This document shows, piece after piece, positions 57,870-64,000 of a stretch of 64,000 bases of DNA (positions are counted from its first letter, which is position 1; every line of letters starts with the position of its first letter). A program made the position numbers and the translations under genes. The stretch comes from Davidsoniella eucalypti (lineage: Eukaryota; Ascomycota; Sordariomycetes; Microascales; Ceratocystidaceae), in the NCBI GenBank assembly GCA_004009845.1, contig RMBW01000106.1, forward strand, positions 10,001-74,000. Reading direction: 5' to 3'. Under the pieces are notes generated by a model. That model made no database searches and was not told the origin of the DNA. It saw only the letters and a program-made list of their open reading frames with translations.

Positions 57870-59568
57870 ATGGGTTTCCTCAAGAGACAGACCGACCAGG
57901 TCGAGAAGGTTGACCCCTCCTCCGCCGGCCCTGCCTCCGCCGTTGACGATGTTGCCACCCAGCGCGTCACCTTCAAGGCCTGCTTCCTCGGTGGTGTTGC
58001 CTCCATCGGTGGTTTCATGTTCGGCTACGTCAGGTACGTCCTTCGCTCTGTCTGCCCTCTCCTCTATCAACATCTGGTCTGTTCACTAACATTGCCCTTC
58101 TCTCTACAGTGGCCAGATCTCCGGCTTCTTCTCCATGGCCGACTACGCCCGCCGCTTCGGTGAGCTGTCCTCCAACGGCACCTACATCTTCTCCGCCGCC
58201 CGCCAGGGTACCATCACTGGTCTCCTGTGCATTGGTGCTCTGATTGGTTCGCTGGTTGCCGGCAAGATTGCTGACACCCTCGGCCGTCGTCTGTGCATTT
58301 CCGCTTCCGCTTTCTTCTGCTGCATCGGTACCATCGTCGAGGTCTCTTCCTCCTACTCGTGGGCTCAGTTCGCCGTCGGTCGTCTCGTGACCGGTCTGGG
58401 TATTGGCTCTCTCTCCGTCGCTGTCCCCATGTACCAGTCTGAGTCTGCCCCTGCCATTATCCGTGGTGTCCTGGTTTCCATGTACCAGCTGTTCATCACC
58501 CTGGGTATCTGGACTGCCTACATGATCGACTACGGTACTGAGGGCATCAACAACTCTGCCTCGTGGAGAATCCCCAACGGTATCTCCTTCGTGTGGGCTA
58601 TTATCCTGGGTGCCGGTGTCCTTGCCCTGCCCGAGTCTCCCCGTTTCGCCTACCGCCAGGGCCGCATCGACGAGGCTCGCACTACCATTGCCAAGCTGGC
58701 TGGTGTCGATGAGAACGACCGCTCCGTTAACAGCCAACTGACTGAGATTCGCGTCAAGCTTGAGGAGGAGAGAGCTGCCGTTGACACCAACTGGACCGAG
58801 ATCTTCACCGGCCCCGGTATGCTGTACCGCACTATCCTTGGTATCACCCTGCAGGCCGGTCAGCAGCTGACTGGTGCCAACTTCTTCTTCTACTACGGTA
58901 CTACTGTCTTCTCCGCCACCGGTCTGTCTAACTCGTACGTCACTCAGATCATCCTGGGTACCGTCAACGTTGTCTGCACTTTCGGTGGTCTGTACGTTGT
59001 CCAGAAGTCTGGCCGCCGTAACGCCTTGATGTTCGGTGCCGCCTGGATGATGATGTGCTTCTTTGTCTTCGCCTTCATTGGCCACTTCAAGCTGGATCAC
59101 GTCAACCCTCAGAACACCCCCGTTGCCGGTAACATCCTGATTGTCTTCTCCTGCCTGTTCATTGCCGCATTCGCCACCACCTGGGGTCCTCTGGTCTGGG
59201 CTGTCGTTGCTGAGCTGTACCCCGCCAAGTACCGTGCTCCCTGCATGGCCCTGGCTACCGCTTCCAACTGGCTATTCAACTTCCTCATGTCCTTCTTCAC
59301 CCGCTTCATCACCGGTGCCATTGACTACCTGTACGGTCTTGTCTTCGCTGGCTGCTGCGCTGCTCTGGTCGTCATCGTCTTCTTCTTCGTTATCGAGTCC
59401 AAGGACCGCTCTCTGGAGGAGATCGACACCATGTACATCCTCGGTGTCAACCCCATTACCTCTCACAAGTGGGATTCGTCCAAGCACCTGTCTTCCACCG
59501 AGCAGACCTCCGCCGAGCACTCTGGTGAGGGTGAACCCCACACCTCTCAGGACGAGGCTCGGGTTTAA
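57870..59568 (+). CDS. MFS sugar porter (hexose transporter family)
   Basis: Two exons, 57870-58033 and 58110-59568, give 540 aa. The 76-bp intron (GTACGT..CTACAG) has a CACTAAC branch site. Twelve transmembrane helices fit a fungal sugar porter. Signatures are GKIADTLGRR, VGRLVTGLGIG, PMYQSESAPAIIRG, PESPRFAYRQGR, LQAGQQLTGANFFFYYG, and SKDRSLEEIDTMY. The TM1 motif, usually GYDTG, is GYVSG here (Val54), and the splice falls directly after it. No alternative GT donor there restores Asp. Codon use is extremely biased to GGT/GTC/AAG, so it is probably highly expressed. Substrate and direction of transport cannot be read from sequence. Confidence 0.93.
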
Positions 59569-61013
59569 AGTTCGAACCTGCTGAGCATCTAGTCTTGTGC
59601 TAGTTATCATGCAAGCTTTTCTCCTCTCCAGTTCCCCAATTCACTGCCTGTCACGATATGATATCCATTTCCATTCCCTAACTCATGCACGAAATTCATA
59701 TTGTAGATTCGACATTTGCATTCTACATACACACATTCATTCATTATACCTTTCCATCAACCTGTAAAAAGGGCTATTGCGTGTATTATTTTTCGCGATA
59801 GACGCCTAGCTTAATTAGAGCGTATCATACTGCCTGCTCAACTCTTTCCCTTTTTCTTCTTCTTTCTTAATAGATACCAAGTGTCATTTTTCTTCATTGT
59901 TAATATACAAAACTTTACAAAAATATGCATTGTTCAATAATCAATACTTTGTGCTCATCGTTGTTATCACTTGAATGCCTGCTTTACTTGATTGCTTTTG
60001 GCACATTAAAAATCAAATGCTACATTGCTATTATAATTAGAGTAACGATCAATGTCAAAGTCTAAATAGATACAAATAGTAACTCAAAACACAAACATGG
60101 CTGAAATAGAAATTTACCCACTAATGCCAAGCCAAGGAAAAAGAAACAATCATCTTGGCTTGTTCGTCGTACATATGTCTGTATGTGAAATTTCAGCATA
60201 ACTAGTTACCCCGGTTGGCTAATGTTCGGAAAATCTAATCTGACTTTTTTCTTCTTTTTTTTTTTGAGTCACTCTAAGTATGTACAGATTGGATTGCATG
60301 ATATTGCGTTTTTTTTCTAGAATATTTCTTTTCTTCATCACAAGCCCACCAACGCACTTGACATTGACGTCATGGACTATGACATGTAAGTGTAGGAAAA
60401 TAAAGTATAGGGTAGATGGGCTAGTGCATGGCTTCGATGTTGGTTCTAGATAAGTTAATTTCTTTTCTATGTAGGTGAGTGGTTGGTTCTGAAGAATATC
60501 AATGCGGTATACAATTTTTTTTTCAGCACAGAATACAAGAAGGTCTTTGTTTGACTAGTTAGTCGATAGTTGAATGTTTATTTTTTTTCCTTTGCTTAAC
60601 TAGTTAGTTATACAATATTTACTCTCTACTAAGGACCCCTCCCTTCTCGGGCCAAAATTTGATCATAACGATGCATAAGAAAGATTTCAAAATTTATTAA
60701 CAGGGTGCAACTAGTAAATTTTTCCTTTTTTTTTTTTTTTTTCCTTTTTCGGTCCTTTATAGAAATGTTATGATGTCGTCCCATAACTTCGGAAATAGAC
60801 AGGAACTTGGTCTATTTAGGCTTTGTTATAGAACGTCTACCCCACAGCAGGAAACAAAATGACAATGCCAACATCAGCAAACTATATGCACTTTGATTTT
60901 GATATATAACTTTTATGATCTAACGTTTGTTTATAGTCATTTTTCGCGATTTGCCGTAGCAGCGAAAACGACACTTCATAGAGCCCACTATCACCACTAT
61001 TGCCAGGATTCAA
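59569..61013. other. intergenic between the sugar transporter and tRNA-Val, no gene seen
   Basis: AT-rich DNA with long T runs (for example near 60725-60743). No ORF of interest was found. Confidence 0.5.
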
Positions 61014-61108
61014 GGACCGATGGTGTAGTTGGTTATCACGTTTGTCTAACACTTCATCTCTGAATGAATGGACACAAAAGGTCGGCGGTTCAAGTCCGCC
61101 TCGGTTCA
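61014..61108 (+). tRNA. tRNA-Val (anticodon AAC) with a 21-nt intron
   Basis: Acceptor GGACCGA pairs with TCGGTTC (one G-T pair), discriminator A. The anticodon stem TTTGT/ACAAA encloses loop CTAACA-C, with the intron at 61052-61072 after position 37, the canonical place. The T arm GGCGG-TTCAAGT-CCGCC contains box B. A T4 terminator follows at 61111-61114. Confidence 0.93.
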
Positions 61109-62948
61109 ACTTTTGCCAGTTAGTCCCATCTAGGTGGTGCAAGCTGTGCAATATTTCATTTTTATATCATTGATTCTCTTCTTTTTGTATACCACCTTGG
61201 TTGGATACTGTATGTACAATAGGTATCTGTCCAAGTTGCTTTCATATCGATACAACCAACTCCCCCGGGAACCATACAGCCCGACCATCAATCTTACATT
61301 GCAAATCGGAATACGTCCTCGGCCACCCTCGCTTTGTGATATTGCAATGGTATTACCAGTATAGTTCTTTCTTTTGTTCATCCAAGTGTGCAACCTGAAA
61401 GTTAGGTATTTGCCTGTCTGTCATATCAACAATGGTCAGTTGACCTGTTTGGTGGTAGCAATCATGGCTTAAAGAAGAAAGGCCGCTTTCCATGGGGGTG
61501 GATAGGGCGTTGTGTTTTCTCTCTTGTTCTGATTCCTAAGTATATGTACAGCCAGTAATAATAAAATAGACTAGTGGCTCCCGATTTGGATATACCGCAC
61601 GTACCAAGTCCATCAATTGGCCGACAGCCTTGGCGAAGGGGAGGCGCTTTAGCCATTTGGCAGCCAGCAGCCACCGCAAGTGAAAGCGTCTACCAACTCA
61701 AAAAAGCTTGTACCATCTTAGACGTTTTGAATTCGGTGGTGGTATGCCATCCCCAGACTGATATACGTTTCGGCGACGACCGGGTTGCGGGTCTTCCCCA
61801 TGGGGGAATGGGAGGTGACTGGGGGGGACAGAGTAAGTAGAGAGGATGGCACGGGCACAACGCTTCAGCCGAGAAAACATAAGACATACAAATATGATGT
61901 ACAAGAAAATAATTATGCGGCCATACTTGTTATTAAGCTCCTTGTATTGGCCGGCATGACGTTGAGAGGGTCGTGTAGGCTGCTTAGAGCGTGATAGCTG
62001 TTCTAGAATGTCTAGTGACAAAGCAAAGCAAGAAAAAAAGAGAGAACGAACCGATTGAATGGGCTTGTTGGAGAGTGTAAGGGATGGCCTGTCCGGAGGA
62101 AGGGGGGGGAGTGTCAAGTTATAGTATGTATATACATATAGGTAGTAGTAGGCCAAAACGAGGAGGTTCTTGATTAGGAATAAATATTCGAAGAATTGGC
62201 GATATTGCACGAAGCCAAAGCCAATACGATTCAAAGTTAAATCAACGCTTGTATCGCAATGCTTGAACAAGGTAGAATAGAGCCGCAATTGATATAGTTG
62301 GGTTATTTGTAGCAATGGGAGATGATTAGTTAACTACATGTATGGTATCACTATAGTATTTTTTACTTGAAACTAGTCAAATGCATTTAAAATGGTTGGG
62401 TTAACTAACAAGTATTCAAAAAAGAGAAGATGTATGTACATGTACGACACCAAGCCATGAATGTATAAGTCAATGTACAATACACTGCCTATCTACAATG
62501 TATGGTAGATGCATACTGCATACATGCATGTGATGTTTACAGATGATATGCAGAGTAATGTCTGTTAAGTGTGTATTCTAGGCCGATGCGCAAATGCGTA
62601 CCATCGTGCAGCTGAGCGCGGCAGCCTTTTTTTTAATTTTTTTTATAGCTTATGGGCTTCGAAGGAGTTGGCTACATTATAGAGATAGATTTACTGTGGC
62701 ACAGGCTGGAGGGCTTAGAACACGGAAAAACCCCCGACGAAAAGACTTGGTAGGCCAAAATATGTAGCTTGGCTGTTGGTCAACATTTCTATACATACAT
62801 AGCCATAGCCATATACCTTTTACTGCCGCATTCTTTGAGGCTTTAGTATTTCAAATGCTGACTACATTGCACATGCAGCATCATGCATGGACTCCCAATT
62901 GGGAACATTGAGCGAACACCAAATGACCCAGAACCATCCAAAGCCATG

Positions 62949-62982
62949 TTGGTTCTATTGGTTCTATTGGTTCTATTGGTCC
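62949..62982 (+). repeat. 9-bp minisatellite (TTGGTTCTA units)
   Basis: About four head-to-tail 9-bp units. Both overlapping ORFs read them as repeated tripeptides (TNR or LLV). Confidence 0.85.
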
Positions 62983-63550
62983 TCTTGGATCTACTCACTG
63001 TGAAGCTACAAGAAGCGGGGTATCGGAGTATAAGGCAGGAACCAAACAGTAGTTTAGTTTGTACGCGGATGTCTCGTAAGCCTAGATTAGTTTCGAGATA
63101 GTCTTTTAGATGGTATTTTCCTGATATCGCCGACGAGCGACTTCTCTGCGTGGCCCAACCCAATTACAGCCGGAAACTACTACAAGACAGGCTGCATTGT
63201 ATATATAACTATATGTAACTATATATATACAATATATTGTATAGGTGGGGTGTTTCGTGCTACAACGAGAAGAAGCAACAAGAAGGCAGCAAGTCCACAA
63301 ACAGACAAACAACAAACAATTACGCATACACATCCGTATTAGATACATCCATATCAAAACAATCGCAACATAGCAATCATTCAAATAGCCAGTATATTCA
63401 TGCGTATTCACCCGCCCTGAAACCAAACAATTGCTACACAACATACTACAACAACAGCAGCAATAATACATAGCAACGATAACGACAACGAGGCCAGACA
63501 AACCGGAAGTCAGCTATCCAAGAGCCGGCTATCTTCGTCACTGCCCTTAC

Positions 63551-63592
63551 CACTGCCACTGCCACTGCCACTGCCACTGCCACTGCCACCAC
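63551..63592 (+). repeat. hexanucleotide CACTGC tandem repeat
   Basis: Roughly seven perfect CACTGC units. A short minus-strand frame reads them as alternating Gly-Ser, which is not enough to claim a gene. Confidence 0.85.
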
Positions 63593-64000
63593 TATTGCCA
63601 TAAGCACTGCTATTCCCACTGTTACTGTCGCTATTGCGGCTGCCGGCACTGCCTACATTGTATACCTTTGTTTTTACCTGACATCTATCTGCTTTTGCCT
63701 TATTGTGCGAACATCCAGACAATCAACCAGCCAGTCGACAGCCGATCCTCTTCGTCCCTTATATACATGGGCTACTGCAGTAAGTGTGTACACCGCGCCA
63801 TTCAAACATCCGAGCACAGACTGGGTCACCAAGCCTGCTAGACCAAGCCTAGCCTGCTATGCTACTATGCTATGCTGCTATATTTTAGGCTCCCGGGCTT
63901 CTAGACCCAGGCGTCTAGACTTTGTATGCTTTCTGTCGTCAAATCTATTCATCCGTCCATATTGGATCAAATTGATCGCCACACCATGCCATGCCAAACA

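Larger units (their letters stand above)
61109..64000. other. right end, no supported gene
   Basis: AT- and repeat-rich sequence. A 205-codon minus ORF (61698-62315) is low-complexity and unrecognised. A gene entering from beyond the window's right edge cannot be excluded. Confidence 0.4.

Noticed and set aside
58030..59100. 356-codon minus-strand ORF antisense to the sugar transporter
   Set aside because: Shadow of a highly codon-biased gene; its composition is an artefact of biased third positions.
61698..62315. 205-codon minus-strand ORF as a gene
   Set aside because: AT-driven composition, no domain, no intron context and no promoter-like leader.
62940..63600. CRISPR array from the spaced repeats
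   Set aside because: The repeats are uninterrupted tandem units without spacers, in a eukaryotic genome.

Overview
The window is nuclear DNA from a filamentous-type or early-diverging ascomycete fungus. Protein genes carry short introns (about 54-110 bp, a few longer) with GT..AG ends and CTAAC-like branch sites near the 3' end. The gene set is fungal: a siderophore MFS permease, Rrb1, Dpb11/Rad4, Rad5 and Dcn1. A complex I assembly factor argues against Saccharomyces and Schizosaccharomyces, which lack complex I. I cannot name the genus. Gene density is low, about 18 protein-coding loci in 64 kb, with AT-rich intergenic DNA full of homopolymer tracts.

Layout. 1-4.0 kb is gene-poor: a ~420-bp direct repeat present twice, a 36-bp poly(A) tract, tRNA-Glu(CTC), and one copy of a diverged dispersed repeat whose inverted partner lies at 54.6-55.2 kb. 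4.0-13 kb holds a PIG-L type GPI de-N-acetylase, a SIM/RING-like protein (candidate SUMO-targeted ubiquitin ligase), Dom34/Pelota and Rrb1. 15.4-17.6 kb holds a siderophore transporter with iron-GATA-type sites upstream. 20-31.3 kb holds a single-pass membrane protein, thioredoxin, a large WD40 protein and an acyl-CoA-thioesterase-like protein.

32-44.7 kb is the densest part: Dpb11/Rad4, Dcn1 (with a candidate alternative first exon), mitochondrial ribosomal protein bS6m divergent from an NDUFAF6-like complex I assembly factor, and Rad5. Genome-maintenance and neddylation genes sit beside two mitochondrial genes that share one promoter region. 45.7-49.3 kb carries three unrecognised ORF units, the last apparently broken. 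49.3-57.8 kb has no gene I can support. 57.9-59.6 kb is a highly codon-biased sugar transporter lacking the usual TM1 aspartate. An intron-containing tRNA-Val(AAC) lies at 61.0 kb, and the right end is simple-repeat-rich with no supported gene.

Most loci are ordinary housekeeping genes and do not form an operon-like system. The most unusual items are the Dcn1 alternative 5' exon, the orphan ORF cluster with a possible hidden signal-anchor exon, the two repeat families, and the sugar transporter substitution.
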